Part shown: positions 41,361 to 50,965 of the stretch, piece by piece
Layout of the letters: each line of letters opens with the position of its first letter
Numbering within the stretch: the stretch's first letter is position 1
Assembly (NCBI GenBank): GCA_965602805.1
Contig: CBFCZK010000001.1
Coordinates: 124,001-188,000 of the forward strand
Direction: 5' to 3'
Length of the DNA stretch: 64,000 nt
Origin: Thiomicrorhabdus sp965602805
Lineage (GTDB): Bacteria > Pseudomonadota > Gammaproteobacteria > Thiomicrospirales > Thiomicrospiraceae
Notes under the pieces: model-generated
Database searches by the model: none
What the model was told of the DNA's origin: nothing
What the model saw: the letters and a program-made list of their open reading frames with translations, nothing else
Program-made: the position numbers and the translations under genes

Positions 41361-42857
41361 ATGTCCAATAATGCACACGGCTTTAAAGAACAGTATGAGA
41401 ATTTCATCGGTGGGAAATGGGTTCCGCCAGTAGAAGGCGAGTATTTCGATAATATTTCTCCCGTTTCAGGTGAGTTTCTGAATAGAGTTCCACGTTCTTC
41501 TAGCGCAGATATTGACTTGGCTATGGCGGTTGCAACAGAAGCATCTGCGGCGTGGGGTAAAACCTCGGTGACAGAAAGAAGCAATATGTTGCTTAAAATT
41601 GCAGACGCGATGGAGAAAAACTTAGCCTTAATTGCCAATGCAGAAACTTGGGATAATGGTAAAGCGATCAGAGAAACTATGGCGGCCGATATTCCATTGT
41701 CGATTGATCATTTTAGATATTTTGCAGGCGTTATTCGTGGAGAATCAGGCGATATTTCTGATTTGGATGCGAATACCGTTTCTATGGAAGTACATGAGCC
41801 ATTAGGTGTTGTCGGCCAAATCATCCCGTGGAACTTTCCGATTTTAATGGCCTGTTGGAAAATTGCGCCTGCTTTAGCGGCCGGTAACTGCGTGGTACTT
41901 AAACCTGCAGAACAAACACCAGCATCTATTCTTGTGATGATGGAGATTATTCAAGATTTAATCCCGGCTGGTGTTTTAAACGTAGTGAATGGTTTTGGAC
42001 TGGAAGCAGGTAAACCTCTGGCGACTCATCCAGATATTCGTAAAGTTGCATTCACTGGTGAAACAACAACTGGTCGATTAATCATGCAGTATGCGTCTGA
42101 AAACATTGTGCCGGTTACCTTAGAGCTAGGGGGTAAATCACCAAATGTTTTCTTTGAAAGCATTATGCAAGAAGACGATGCCTTTTTTGACAAAGCCATC
42201 GAAGGTTTGGTGTTATTTGCCTTTAACCAGGGTGAAGTGTGTACTTGTCCATCACGTGCACTGATTCAAGAAAGCATTTACGAGCCGTTTATGGCACGTT
42301 GCCTTGAAAGAATTAGCGCCATTAAAATGGGTGACACGCTTGATGCTAGTACCATGATGGGTGCTCAAGCTTCAAATGACCAATTTGAAAAAATCCTAAA
42401 CTATATCGAAATCGGTAAGGCAGAAGGTGCAGAGGTTTTATGTGGAGGGGGTGCTTTCGACAATGAAACTTTCCCGAATGGTTACTACATTCAACCGACC
42501 TTGTTAAAAGGCAATAACAGCATGCGAGTTTTCCAAGAAGAGATTTTTGGTCCGGTTTTATGCGTGACAACCTTTAAAGACGAGGCAGAGGCGTTACAAA
42601 TCGCTAACGATACGATGTATGGTTTAGGCGCGGGTGTTTGGACAAGAGATGTCCATCAAATGCAAACGATGACACGTGGTATTGAAGCGGGGCGTGTTTG
42701 GGCTAATTGTTACCATGCTTATCCTGCCCACGCCTCTTTTGGTGGTCACAAGAAATCAGGTATTGGCCGTGAAACGCACAAGATGATGTTAAATCATTAC
42801 CGTAAAACTAAAAACATACTCACGTCTTATGACAAAAATGCATTAGGTTTTTTCTAA
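41361..42857 (+). CDS. NAD-dependent aldehyde dehydrogenase (AldB/ExaC type)
   Basis: 498 residues. Cofactor motif is PWNFPILMACWKIAPALAAGNCVVLKP, catalytic Glu in TLELGGKSPNV, and catalytic Cys in NQGEVCTCPSRALIQ. It resembles acetaldehyde/short-chain aldehyde dehydrogenases (AldB, ExaC). The DUF779 partner and divergent AraC regulator are a recurring neighbourhood for these enzymes. Aldehyde detoxification is inferred. A terminator-like hairpin lies between it and the DUF779 gene. Confidence 0.92.
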   Translation: MSNNAHGFKEQYENFIGGKWVPPVEGEYFDNISPVSGEFLNRVPRSSSADIDLAMAVATEASAAWGKTSVTERSNMLLKIADAMEKNLALIANAETWDNGKAIRETMAADIPLSIDHFRYFAGVIRGESGDISDLDANTVSMEVHEPLGVVGQIIPWNFPILMACWKIAPALAAGNCVVLKPAEQTPASILVMMEIIQDLIPAGVLNVVNGFGLEAGKPLATHPDIRKVAFTGETTTGRLIMQYASENIVPVTLELGGKSPNVFFESIMQEDDAFFDKAIEGLVLFAFNQGEVCTCPSRALIQESIYEPFMARCLERISAIKMGDTLDASTMMGAQASNDQFEKILNYIEIGKAEGAEVLCGGGAFDNETFPNGYYIQPTLLKGNNSMRVFQEEIFGPVLCVTTFKDEAEALQIANDTMYGLGAGVWTRDVHQMQTMTRGIEAGRVWANCYHAYPAHASFGGHKKSGIGRETHKMMLNHYRKTKNILTSYDKNALGFF

Positions 42858-42927
42858 GCGAATCAATGTTAAGTTAAATTTTGAGGCCTCTAATAGGTCT
42901 CATTTTGTTTAACGAAAAATTTAAATT

Positions 42928-42954
42928 GCCGTAGCCGTTATGCTGCGGCATTTT
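42928..42954 (+). terminator. Hairpin between aldehyde dehydrogenase and DUF779 genes
   Basis: GCCGTAGC (42928-42935) pairs with GCTGCGGC (42942-42949) with one G-T wobble, then ATTTTGCATT. May partially attenuate readthrough into the DUF779 gene. Confidence 0.6.
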
Positions 42955-42981
42955 GCATTATACCTTTAAGAGAATCAAATT

Positions 42982-43359
42982 ATGAGCTGTGAAAAACTGA
43001 GTGAACGTATTGCTGTGACAGATAAGGCCAAAGCGATCATTGATCAATTAAGAGATAAACATGGTGAGTTAATGTTTCATCAAAGCGGCGGCTGCTGTGA
43101 TGGTTCTGCCCCTATGTGCTTTGTTGTGGGGGACTTTATGGTGGGCTCTCGTGATGTGATGCTTGGTGAAATACACGGATGTGAGTTTTACATGGCGGCA
43201 GATCAGTTTGAATTTTGGAAAAATACACACCTTACAATTGATGTTACAGAAGGTCGTGGTGCCAGTTTTTCACTCGAAATTCCGCTAGGTTTAAGGTTTA
43301 TGACGCTTTCTAGACTGTTTTTAGATACGGAGCTTAATAACTTAAGACCCATGAAGTAA
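42982..43359 (+). CDS. DUF779 family protein
   Basis: 125 residues. The cysteine-rich stretch QSGGCCDGSAPMCFVVGDF near residue 40 and the FEFWKNTHLTIDVTEGRG region define DUF779. Members are usually encoded next to aldehyde dehydrogenases of the AldB/ExaC type and are believed to help the enzyme, possibly through metal or cofactor handling. The exact biochemistry here is unknown. A partial palindrome CAGGCCTGG follows the stop at about 43360. Confidence 0.85.
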   Translation: MSCEKLSERIAVTDKAKAIIDQLRDKHGELMFHQSGGCCDGSAPMCFVVGDFMVGSRDVMLGEIHGCEFYMAADQFEFWKNTHLTIDVTEGRGASFSLEIPLGLRFMTLSRLFLDTELNNLRPMK

Positions 43360-43531
43360 TCAGGCCTGGACTCAAGCACTCAATTAATTGTGTCAGGTTA
43401 GGTTTATATTAAATTGGTAATCGTATTTCGCAAGCTTAACCTGTTATCGTCATTCGTCGGTGCCAGAAGCGTGTCACAACGCCTATTATTTTTTACTTTA
43501 ATTCGGTATACAACTCAAAAATAGAGGTTGA

Positions 43532-45097
43532 TTATTCACCTATATCCATTTCCAACTGTTCTGAAAACTCTCGAAATTGACCTTTACCGTCGCGTTTCGC
43601 TTGGTACATGGCAAGGTCAGAGGCTTTAAGAAGTGACTGGCGATCAAAGGATTGCTGTGGGTAGTGTGCAATACCGATACTTGAGCCAATTCTGACTTCA
43701 TGACCGTTTATTTCAAACGGCTGTTTGAGTTTATCGGTAATCTTTTGGGCAATCTCTGAAGAAGACAGTGGGCTTAATCCCTGTTCATAATAGAACACAA
43801 ACTCATCCCCTCCCACACGCGCTAATACGGAATTATTAGGAATGAGTTTGCTAATCTCTTCACCGACCGCTTTCAATAATAGATCACCAACGTCATGGCC
43901 GAGTGTGTCATTAACGTTTTTGAAGTTATCTAAATCTAAGAACATTAGAGTGACTTCGTGTTTAGATTTTAAGGCCATTTCTAAGATATTGTAGAGTTTG
44001 TGGCGATTCGCTAAGCCAGTCACACTGTCCACATTGGCAAGGTTATCCAATGCGGTTTGAGTTTTCTTTAGGTCTGTAATGTCAGAGTGAATAAAACTGT
44101 AATGCATCCTTTGCGTGGTATCGTGAAAGATCTTTTGAATGCTGATTCGACTGGCTAGGCGAATCTCATTTTTTTCATCAAACAGGTTCAATTCACCGCG
44201 CCAAGCGCCGTCTGTTTCAAGGTTTTCTAAGATGGAATCATCAATCTTGGTTTGCAAGTTATTAAGCAGCGTTGGGAAATCTGAGTTTTCCAATTCAGCG
44301 TTGCTTTGTTGTAGCGTCTTGCAAAGCGCCTGATTGCATCGTTGTATCTTCATCTCGGCATCCATAATGGCGATACCTTCTGAAGCGTGTTCGATAATGA
44401 TTGAATCGACCTCCAGTTCATCTTCAATCCATTTTTGTTCACTGACATCTAAACGGATGGCGAAAACCTTCTCAATTCGACCATCATCTCCAAGAAAAAC
44501 CTGTCCTTTGTCGTGTACCCAAATGTAATGACCGTCTACATGTTGAACTCGATGGGTACATTCAAATAGTTTCTGTTGACCGCTTAAAATTTTTAAAAAC
44601 TGTTGTTGAACGGTTTCCTGATCTCGTGGGTGGATACGTTTTTGCAGGTCACTTAGGTTGGTGAGTAAGTCATCATCTGACAGGCCAATCATTTTTTTCC
44701 ATTGAGGTGAGAATTTGGCTTTTTTGGTTTTGATATTCCATTCCCAGAAGGCAAATTGCTCATTATCCATTAATGTCTGGATTTGACTGTTTTCGGCATC
44801 GTGCTGCTGTTTAAGAATGTTTAGGTTTTTTTTGTTGTGTAAAGTCTGTTGTTTAAGTTCTGCTTGAAGCCTAAGGTTCAGTCGTGGACCGATCAGGGAT
44901 ATCCCCCATAGAAGGGCAAAAAATAGGCCGATAAAATGCAATGAGGACCAGGCTATGGATTGCATTGAAGGTATTAAGTTCTCGAAAAATGCAACGGGGA
45001 AAATGGGCGTTAATGTATGTGCGATGGATAGTGCAAGGCTGAGCCATAACAAAGAGGTCACAAAAGGCCGTGTTAGAAAAAGTAAAATTGCATTCAT
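43532..45097 (-). CDS. Membrane PAS-GGDEF diguanylate cyclase
   Basis: About 521 residues. Two membrane helices lie in the first 75 residues, then a coiled coil. A PAS fold (FAFWEWNIKTKKAKFSPQWKKMIGLSDDDLL, residues about 115-230) and a second PAS-like stretch follow. The GGDEF domain starts near residue 355 with DSVTGLANRHKL and has the active loop RVGGDEFVFYYEQG. RxxD is not obvious in front of it, so no clear inhibitory site. Likely makes c-di-GMP in response to a ligand or membrane signal. Start ATG at 45097 chosen over GTG at 45112; neither has a good Shine-Dalgarno. Confidence 0.85.
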   Translation of the reverse strand: MNAILLFLTRPFVTSLLWLSLALSIAHTLTPIFPVAFFENLIPSMQSIAWSSLHFIGLFFALLWGISLIGPRLNLRLQAELKQQTLHNKKNLNILKQQHDAENSQIQTLMDNEQFAFWEWNIKTKKAKFSPQWKKMIGLSDDDLLTNLSDLQKRIHPRDQETVQQQFLKILSGQQKLFECTHRVQHVDGHYIWVHDKGQVFLGDDGRIEKVFAIRLDVSEQKWIEDELEVDSIIIEHASEGIAIMDAEMKIQRCNQALCKTLQQSNAELENSDFPTLLNNLQTKIDDSILENLETDGAWRGELNLFDEKNEIRLASRISIQKIFHDTTQRMHYSFIHSDITDLKKTQTALDNLANVDSVTGLANRHKLYNILEMALKSKHEVTLMFLDLDNFKNVNDTLGHDVGDLLLKAVGEEISKLIPNNSVLARVGGDEFVFYYEQGLSPLSSSEIAQKITDKLKQPFEINGHEVRIGSSIGIAHYPQQSFDRQSLLKASDLAMYQAKRDGKGQFREFSEQLEMDIGE

Positions 45098-45199
45098 TTG
45101 TTTTACAGACACTTAGATTGAAGTGTAATGATTATAGCGTGCTGATTTGTCGTAGTGATGGATTAAAAATGGGTAAGCATAAAATAAACTTGGGAAGAG

Positions 45200-45499
45200 T
45201 TAATTTATTAAATTGCGTTTTTTAATCCACAGAAGGTGATAGCCGTGCACGGTTTTAATTGGTCCAACTAAGGTGTCGAGTGGTTCTTCAAAAATAGCCT
45301 GTTCTAATTCCGTCACGACAACGCCGGGTTTGGTTAAACCCAGGTCGCCACCGATTTTGGCCGAAGGGCAGATAGAATGCGTTTTGGCCATGCTCTGAAA
45401 ATCTTTAAGAAGATTGATTTTAGGCATGAGGGCTAAACACTCAGCTTCACTGGCCAGTAAAATGTGATGTGCCTTGGCACGAGAGTCAGGATGCAGCAT
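45200..45499 (-). CDS. Parvulin-type peptidyl-prolyl isomerase, second copy
   Basis: 99 residues with KAHHILLASEAECLALMPKI, FQSMAKTHSICPSAKIGGDLGLTKPG and GPIKTVHGYHLLWIKKR. It is a standalone parvulin diverged from the copy at 38980. No signal peptide. It is followed by the small gene at 45544 only on the upstream side; the pair may be co-transcribed. Confidence 0.85.
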   Translation of the reverse strand: MLHPDSRAKAHHILLASEAECLALMPKINLLKDFQSMAKTHSICPSAKIGGDLGLTKPGVVVTELEQAIFEEPLDTLVGPIKTVHGYHLLWIKKRNLIN

Positions 45500-45543
45500 G
45501 TATTTTTCTCAGTAAGCGGATTTGGTGGGTCATAAAAACGGTT

Positions 45544-45855
45544 TTAATGGTTCGGTAAACGTTTTCCATTAGGATTCGGGCGCATGGTTAATAGATTTTC
45601 AACTTCATGTTCAGCATAGCCATGCGTCAGGGCGTAGCGCGCCAAATCATTGGCGTGTGTCTGTAAGCCTTGAACTTCCATGCCGTTCTCAAGAGCTTCC
45701 TCCAAACAGCTAGACAGCATTTCTAGTGTGTCGACCTCAATTTCATCTGGATATAGACCACTCTCATTTAAACGTGTTAGATTAAGGTCAAAACGTTCCA
45801 AAAGTTGGCGCGCCTTTAGGGTCTGCTTAATATCAATGATTGATTCGTCGTGCAT
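45544..45855 (-). CDS. Hypothetical protein
   Basis: 103 residues, acidic and helical, no signal peptide: TLKARQLLERFDLNLTRLNESGLYPDEIEVDTLEMLSSCLEEALENGM. I recognise no family. It is upstream of the second parvulin gene on the same strand, 44 bp away. Confidence 0.5.
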   Translation of the reverse strand: MHDESIIDIKQTLKARQLLERFDLNLTRLNESGLYPDEIEVDTLEMLSSCLEEALENGMEVQGLQTHANDLARYALTHGYAEHEVENLLTMRPNPNGKRLPNH

Positions 45856-45967
45856 GAAAACCTCAAAAGTAGAAGTGGATGTTAAATTTTATATGTAGTT
45901 AAGTGTGTTAATCGGCTTTTATAATAACGTATTTATCGTAGTTTTTTTTAGCGCGAACTTTAAAGTC

Positions 45968-45979
45968 ACCAGGTCTGGT
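45968..45979. repeat. ACCAGGTCTGGT palindrome variant, one base off
   Basis: Intergenic between the 45544 gene and the Usp gene. One mismatch breaks the dyad. Confidence 0.75.
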
Positions 45980-46035
45980 TACTCTGACTCCAATTTCCAA
46001 AGACTACGTAGCAACATTAACGATAGAGATGATTC

Positions 46036-47007
46036 TTAAAAAAGTGTTTCCAGCTTAATTGGAGATTCAAAACCTTTGGGCTTCACAGCCAACACGGAAC
46101 AATTTACCTGCTCAAGTATGTTCTCGGCCGTATTGCCAATGATGAGGCCTGAAATCCCAGTTCTGGCAATTGTGCCCATTACCAGTAAATCGTTGCCATG
46201 ATTTTTCAGCAGTTGTGCAATGGCTATTTCAGGTTCACCTTTGGGTAGGTAGGTTTGAAGTTCCGTGCCAGGCAGCCGGTAGGGCTGTAACGCGCTTTCT
46301 AGCGCAATTTTATGACATTGATGCGCCTGCTCGTTAAATAAGAGTAAATCTTTGTCAGACCAATCTGTATTCCAGTGAGAGGCAAGGTTTTCCGCTTCGG
46401 ATTGCCAGACGTGTACCACCTCTAGTGGCGCACTCTGTGGTTGATGCAGTTTAACCGTCCAATCCATAATGCGCGTATTAAGGTCGCCTGCCTTTAAGGC
46501 TTGCTCGTTGTCAATATCCACATCAATACTGGCGATAACTTTCACAAACGGCAGCTTGCTTTGTGGTTTGTGTAACAACAAGGCGCAAGGGCATTTGCGC
46601 AAAAGGTGCATGTCATTGCTACCAAACAGAGAGCGGCTATTATTTTCGCAAGGAGTGTCCACTAACTTAATAACCAGGTCGGCTTGTATTTTCAGTACCT
46701 GCTGGATGATTTTGTAGAAAACCTTACCAAATACCACCTCCACACTAAAACTGACGTTAGTCTCTTGTGCTTGCTGCTGCAAAGGTTGTAATTGCAGCAG
46801 TTGGATTTGTTTCTGCTGTTCCATCAGCGTCAGTGGCGCGGCATTATTTAACCAAGCAGCCAGGCCTGGTGACATTTCTGGCAAAACACGCAGTACCTTT
46901 AAATGTGCCTGATTTTGTTCGGCCAAGTGTAAAGCCCAGGAAAACAAGGTCTGTTCGGCTATAGAGTCATCTTGCGAAACAAACAGAATGGTTTGAATAG
47001 ATTGCAT
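46036..47007 (-). CDS. Tandem universal stress protein
   Basis: 323 residues with two Usp domains. The second ends with DLLVMGTIARTGISGLIIGNTAENILEQVNCSVLAV, the nucleotide-binding G-2X-G-9X-G(S/T) pattern. The first has ILFVSQDDSIAEQTLFSWALHLAEQ. I chose the ATG at 47007, which has AGGTGA 7 bp before it, instead of 47034 that overlaps the Kef stop. A variant palindrome (46859) is read as SPGLAA. It is paired with the Kef-type antiporter, a known arrangement. Confidence 0.85.
   Translation of the reverse strand: MQSIQTILFVSQDDSIAEQTLFSWALHLAEQNQAHLKVLRVLPEMSPGLAAWLNNAAPLTLMEQQKQIQLLQLQPLQQQAQETNVSFSVEVVFGKVFYKIIQQVLKIQADLVIKLVDTPCENNSRSLFGSNDMHLLRKCPCALLLHKPQSKLPFVKVIASIDVDIDNEQALKAGDLNTRIMDWTVKLHQPQSAPLEVVHVWQSEAENLASHWNTDWSDKDLLLFNEQAHQCHKIALESALQPYRLPGTELQTYLPKGEPEIAIAQLLKNHGNDLLVMGTIARTGISGLIIGNTAENILEQVNCSVLAVKPKGFESPIKLETLF
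46859..46870. repeat. GCCAGGCCTGGT palindrome variant, one base off
   Basis: Inside the Usp gene, read as SPGLAA. Confidence 0.82.
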
Positions 47008-47026
47008 ATTCAATTCACCTTTATTG

Positions 47027-48658
47027 TCAGTCATTCAAAATCCGTTCAACAGATTGTAAAGCGGCATCGTGATAAGGTATGAGTACCAGGTCGGCACCCA
47101 AGGCTTTAAAGTGATCACTATCAGATTGATTGTGGCCAGCTAAAGCGACTTTACCTGAATAATGCGCCTCTTTAAGGGATTTTAACAATGCTAGGCTAAT
47201 ATGACGGTCTCTTAAAGTACCGATAACCCATTTGGCCTCCATGAGTGGCAAGCTATTGATAAATTCTGGGTCTTCGGCATCGCCATATCGAGTAGATACA
47301 CCATGCATGACACTGTCTTCTACGAGTGCAGGATTGAAATCCACGGCTAACACATTCAGCCCACGTTTTTGTAATGCCTGTGCTATCACCATCCCAAAAC
47401 GTCCAAGACCAAATACGATGATATCGGTCGACTTAGCCAAAGGTTGCTGATCCATTGCCACTTCTCGGTAAGGATTCTTACGTTCAAACATCTTCATAAA
47501 AGGCGCTAGTTTTACGTACAAAGGTTGCGAGTAGAGAATCATATAGGAGGAGACAGAAATGGAAATTAGGCCGACTAAAGTGATTAACCCCACGGTTTCT
47601 TGGCTAATATGTCCTAGGTTAAAGCCCAAGGCCGCAAGAATCAGTGAAAACTCACTAATTTGCGCCACGGTCAGACCTGCCAAAAATCCTGTGCGCTTGC
47701 GATAGCCCATATAACCCATAATGATAATCACAATTAATGGGTTGCCGATAAGTACAAACAGCGAAAGAATCAACGCAGGTTCCACTTGTGAACTCAAAGT
47801 GCTCACATCTAGGCTCGCGCCTAAACTGATAAAAAAGAACAGTAATAAAAAGTCACGCAAACTCACCAGCCTGGCAGCAATCAACTCACGATAATGGGTA
47901 GATGCCAAAGAAATACCCGCTAAAAACGCACCGACTTCCTGGCTAAAGCCCAAAATATAACCTGCTGACGCCCCCAGTACCGCCCAAGCAATGGCAAACA
48001 AAATCAGTAATTCAGATGAGTAAGCTAGGCGGCGCAATAAGCCAGGAATGACGTAACGCATTAACAACGCGACAACCAGTAGCATTAAAATCCCTTTGAT
48101 CAACACCATCAAGGCTTCAAAACCTAAATTGCTAGCCTCATCTGCTTGCCCTAATGCGGTCAGACCAATCATGACTAAAACCACAACAATGTCCTGCACA
48201 ATTAAGAAACCAATGGCAATGCGACCATGTAATGAATCAAGTTCGCCTTTATCAGAGAGCAGTTTCACGATAATAATCGTGCTAGAAAAAGTCAGCGCCA
48301 CAGCCACATAAATCGATCCAATAACCGAAAATCCGAGTGCTAGACCGATTAAAAACCCAATCACTGAAGTGAAAACAACTTGCCCTAAACCTGTAAAAAG
48401 TGCCACCGGTCCCAGCGTGCGGATAATATGTAAATCCAGCTTGAGTCCCACCACAAACAGCAGGAGTGCTATGCCTAAATGCGACAATAAGGCAATCTGT
48501 TCGAAACTAGCAATCAAGCTGAAACCGGCAGGCCCCGCTAAGATGCCAACAGCGATAAAGGCAACAATCAAGGGCTGGCGTAACTGAACGGCAATAAAAC
48601 CTGCTACTGCGGATATTCCCAAGAGCATGCTAAATTCCAAAAACGCACTTTCAAACAT
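47027..48658 (-). CDS. Kef-type cation:proton antiporter (CPA2) with TrkA-N domain
   Basis: 543 residues. About twelve membrane helices of the Na+/H+ exchanger fold (residues 1-390) start with FSMLLGISAVAGFIAVQLRQPLIVAFIAVGILAGP. The C-terminal RCK/TrkA-N domain has DIIVFGLGRFGMVIAQALQKRGLNVLAVDFNPALV. It resembles YbaL/KefB-like K+/H+ antiporters. The Usp gene follows with only a few bases of overlap or spacing, so the two are an operon. Confidence 0.88.
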   Translation of the reverse strand: MFESAFLEFSMLLGISAVAGFIAVQLRQPLIVAFIAVGILAGPAGFSLIASFEQIALLSHLGIALLLFVVGLKLDLHIIRTLGPVALFTGLGQVVFTSVIGFLIGLALGFSVIGSIYVAVALTFSSTIIIVKLLSDKGELDSLHGRIAIGFLIVQDIVVVLVMIGLTALGQADEASNLGFEALMVLIKGILMLLVVALLMRYVIPGLLRRLAYSSELLILFAIAWAVLGASAGYILGFSQEVGAFLAGISLASTHYRELIAARLVSLRDFLLLFFFISLGASLDVSTLSSQVEPALILSLFVLIGNPLIVIIIMGYMGYRKRTGFLAGLTVAQISEFSLILAALGFNLGHISQETVGLITLVGLISISVSSYMILYSQPLYVKLAPFMKMFERKNPYREVAMDQQPLAKSTDIIVFGLGRFGMVIAQALQKRGLNVLAVDFNPALVEDSVMHGVSTRYGDAEDPEFINSLPLMEAKWVIGTLRDRHISLALLKSLKEAHYSGKVALAGHNQSDSDHFKALGADLVLIPYHDAALQSVERILND

Positions 48659-48937
48659 GGCTGGCTCCTGACAAAAAAAGAAAAGTATTTAGAATTGACA
48701 GCATTAAATCCGATCTATTTGTTATGTGTTATTTCATCAGTTTAACGGAAGTTTTCATTGATTAATACGCTTATTTGAACCACATAGAAGCGAATGGTCT
48801 GCCCCTTGAAAAAACTATATTATTGGTTGTAGCTAATATTAAATACAGTAATCAAACTTCTATAAATGAGCGCTTTGCCATTCCATCGAGGTATGTATTT
48901 TAAATCTCAGAACACGCTAAATGCAATCGAAGAAAAT

Positions 48938-48970
48938 GCCCTTGGCGCACTCTCTAACACCAGGGCTTTT
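48938..48970 (+). other. Terminator-like hairpin of unknown transcript
   Basis: GCCCTTGG (48938-48945) pairs with CCAGGGC (48960-48966) with one bulge, then TTTT. No upstream coding gene on this strand. Confidence 0.35.
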
Positions 48971-49081
48971 GAACGTTCATTTTGTTAAGACCTGTGCATC
49001 GTTGCTTTCAAAGAGGAAGGAGACGTGTGGATTGATTTACGAATAAAATTGGAAAGAATTAAGCACGTTAATTTTAAAGTG

Positions 49082-49093
49082 ACCAGGCCTGGT
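49082..49093. repeat. ACCAGGCCTGGT palindrome, exact copy 10
   Basis: Intergenic; extends to the 16-bp perfect dyad TGACCAGGCCTGGTCA at 49080-49095. Confidence 0.92.
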
Positions 49094-49216
49094 CATCTGA
49101 AATTGAGTCGGTTTTAAAGCAGGCTGGCAAAGCGTTTGCAAATCCCTTAATCTCTCATTCTGAACCCCCTTAATGAACCCCCTTAATTAATGCTATAATT
49201 TGCGCTATTTATTTTG

Positions 49217-49228
49217 ACCAGGCCTGGT
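49217..49228. repeat. ACCAGGCCTGGT palindrome, exact copy 11
   Basis: Intergenic, 135 bp from copy 10 and 67 bp before the glnS start. A TATAAT-like box (TATAAT at 49193-49198) lies just upstream. Confidence 0.9.
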
Positions 49229-49294
49229 CGCTTTTTGCTCAGGTTTTATCGGTTAATTTCACAGCATATTTTATAGGTATAGGTTTTTTAAAGC

Positions 49295-50965
49295 ATGAGC
49301 AAAGTCGAAGTGGTCGAACGTCCAGCCAATTTTATTCGTAATATCATTAATGATGATTTGGCGAACCATAAACACGAAATGGTGCATACCCGTTTTCCGC
49401 CAGAACCGAATGGTTATCTGCATATTGGGCACGCGAAATCCATCTGTTTAAACTTTGGCACAGCGGCCGATTATCAAGGCCAGTGTAACTTGCGTTTTGA
49501 TGATACCAACCCAAGTAAAGAAGATATCGAGTACGTTGATTCCATCAAGAAAGATGTCGCTTGGTTAGGCTTTGAGTGGGCGGGGGATATCTGTTATTCG
49601 TCTAACTATTTCGATCAGTTTTATGCCTATGCAAGTGAACTTATCGAAAAAGGCTTAGCGTATGTCTGTTTCTTAAACGCCGATGAGTCGCGTGAGTACC
49701 GTGGTAATTTGAAAGAGCCGGGTAAAAACAGTCCGTACCGTGAGGCTTCAGTCGCTGAAAACCTTGAACTGTTTGCCAAGATGAAAAATGGCGAGATGAA
49801 AGAGGGTCAGTGTGTTTTACGCGCTAAGATTGATATGGCCTCTTCGTTCATGTGTATGCGTGATCCAACGCTATATCGTGTGCGTTTTGAAACTCATCAC
49901 CAAACGGGTGACAAGTGGTGCATCTATCCGATGTATGACTTTGCACACTGTATCTCGGATGCGATTGAAGGCATTACCCATTCTTTATGTACTTTAGAGT
50001 TTCAAGATAACCGTCGTTTGTATGACTGGGTGTTGGAACACCTAAACGATTTTGATAAACCAGACCGTCCACATCAGTATGAGTTCTCGCGTTTGAACCT
50101 AGAATATACTGTGATGTCGAAACGTAAATTACATCAGTTAGTCGATGATAACTTGGTCTCCGGTTGGGATGATCCGCGTATGCCGACTATTTCTGGTTTG
50201 CGCCGCCGTGGTTATACCGCAACATCTTTGCGTGACTTTGCTGAACGCATTGGTATCTCTAAAGTGGATAGCATGACGGGCATGGATATTTTAGAAGCCT
50301 CGATTCGCGATGACTTAAACAAGATTGCTCCGCGTAGCATGGCGGTTTTAGATCCGATTAAAGTCGTGATTGAAAACTACGAGGGGGATTGTGAGTCTAT
50401 CCAAGCACCGATTCACCCGCAGAACGAAGCCATGGGTAAACGTGAGATTTTCTTCGGTAAAGAGTTGTATATCGATCGTGCTGATTTTACAGAAGTCGCG
50501 CCGAATGGTAAGTTTCAGCGTTTAGCCTTAGACAAAGAAGTGCGTCTGCGTAATGCCTATATCGTCAAAGGGGTACGCGCTGATAAAGATGCCGACGGTA
50601 ACTTCACCACGATTTACTGTACTTATGACCCTGCGACCTTGGGTAAAAACCCTGCGGATGGTCGTAAGGTGAAGGGCGTGATTCACTTTGTAGAAGCCAG
50701 TAAAGCTTTACCGGCTGTATTTAGAATTTATGATCGTCTGTTTAGCGTGGAAAACCCCGTGAAATCAGAGGATTTTGAATCGGTTTTAAATGCCGATTCG
50801 TTAGCAGTAAAACAGGGGTTTGTAGAACCAGGCCTGGCCAATTCAGAACCAGAGAAAGCGTATCAATTTGAACGTGAAGGCTATTTCTGTCGAGACAACC
50901 AATCGGGTGATGTGCAGGTTTATAACCGTACCGTTGCTCTTAGAGATACTTGGGGAACAAAATGA
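49295..50965 (+). CDS. glnS: Glutaminyl-tRNA synthetase
   Basis: 556 residues. The class I motif HIGH is in PNGYLHIGHAKSICLNF and the KMSKS-type motif is VMSKRKLHQLV. RFPPEPNGY near the start distinguishes GlnS from GltX. The C-terminal anticodon-binding beta barrels follow. It charges tRNA-Gln. A variant palindrome (50827) is read as EPGLAN near the C terminus. The stop overlaps the next gene's ATG. Confidence 0.97.
   Translation: MSKVEVVERPANFIRNIINDDLANHKHEMVHTRFPPEPNGYLHIGHAKSICLNFGTAADYQGQCNLRFDDTNPSKEDIEYVDSIKKDVAWLGFEWAGDICYSSNYFDQFYAYASELIEKGLAYVCFLNADESREYRGNLKEPGKNSPYREASVAENLELFAKMKNGEMKEGQCVLRAKIDMASSFMCMRDPTLYRVRFETHHQTGDKWCIYPMYDFAHCISDAIEGITHSLCTLEFQDNRRLYDWVLEHLNDFDKPDRPHQYEFSRLNLEYTVMSKRKLHQLVDDNLVSGWDDPRMPTISGLRRRGYTATSLRDFAERIGISKVDSMTGMDILEASIRDDLNKIAPRSMAVLDPIKVVIENYEGDCESIQAPIHPQNEAMGKREIFFGKELYIDRADFTEVAPNGKFQRLALDKEVRLRNAYIVKGVRADKDADGNFTTIYCTYDPATLGKNPADGRKVKGVIHFVEASKALPAVFRIYDRLFSVENPVKSEDFESVLNADSLAVKQGFVEPGLANSEPEKAYQFEREGYFCRDNQSGDVQVYNRTVALRDTWGTK
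50827..50838. repeat. ACCAGGCCTGGC palindrome variant, one base off
   Basis: Inside glnS, read as EPGLAN. Confidence 0.82.

Larger units (their letters stand above)
48659..49294. other. 636-bp intergenic region upstream of glnS
   Basis: No gene is visible. It holds a terminator-like hairpin at 48938-48970 and two exact palindromes (49082, 49217). The hairpin could mark the end of an unannotated small transcript. Confidence 0.5.
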
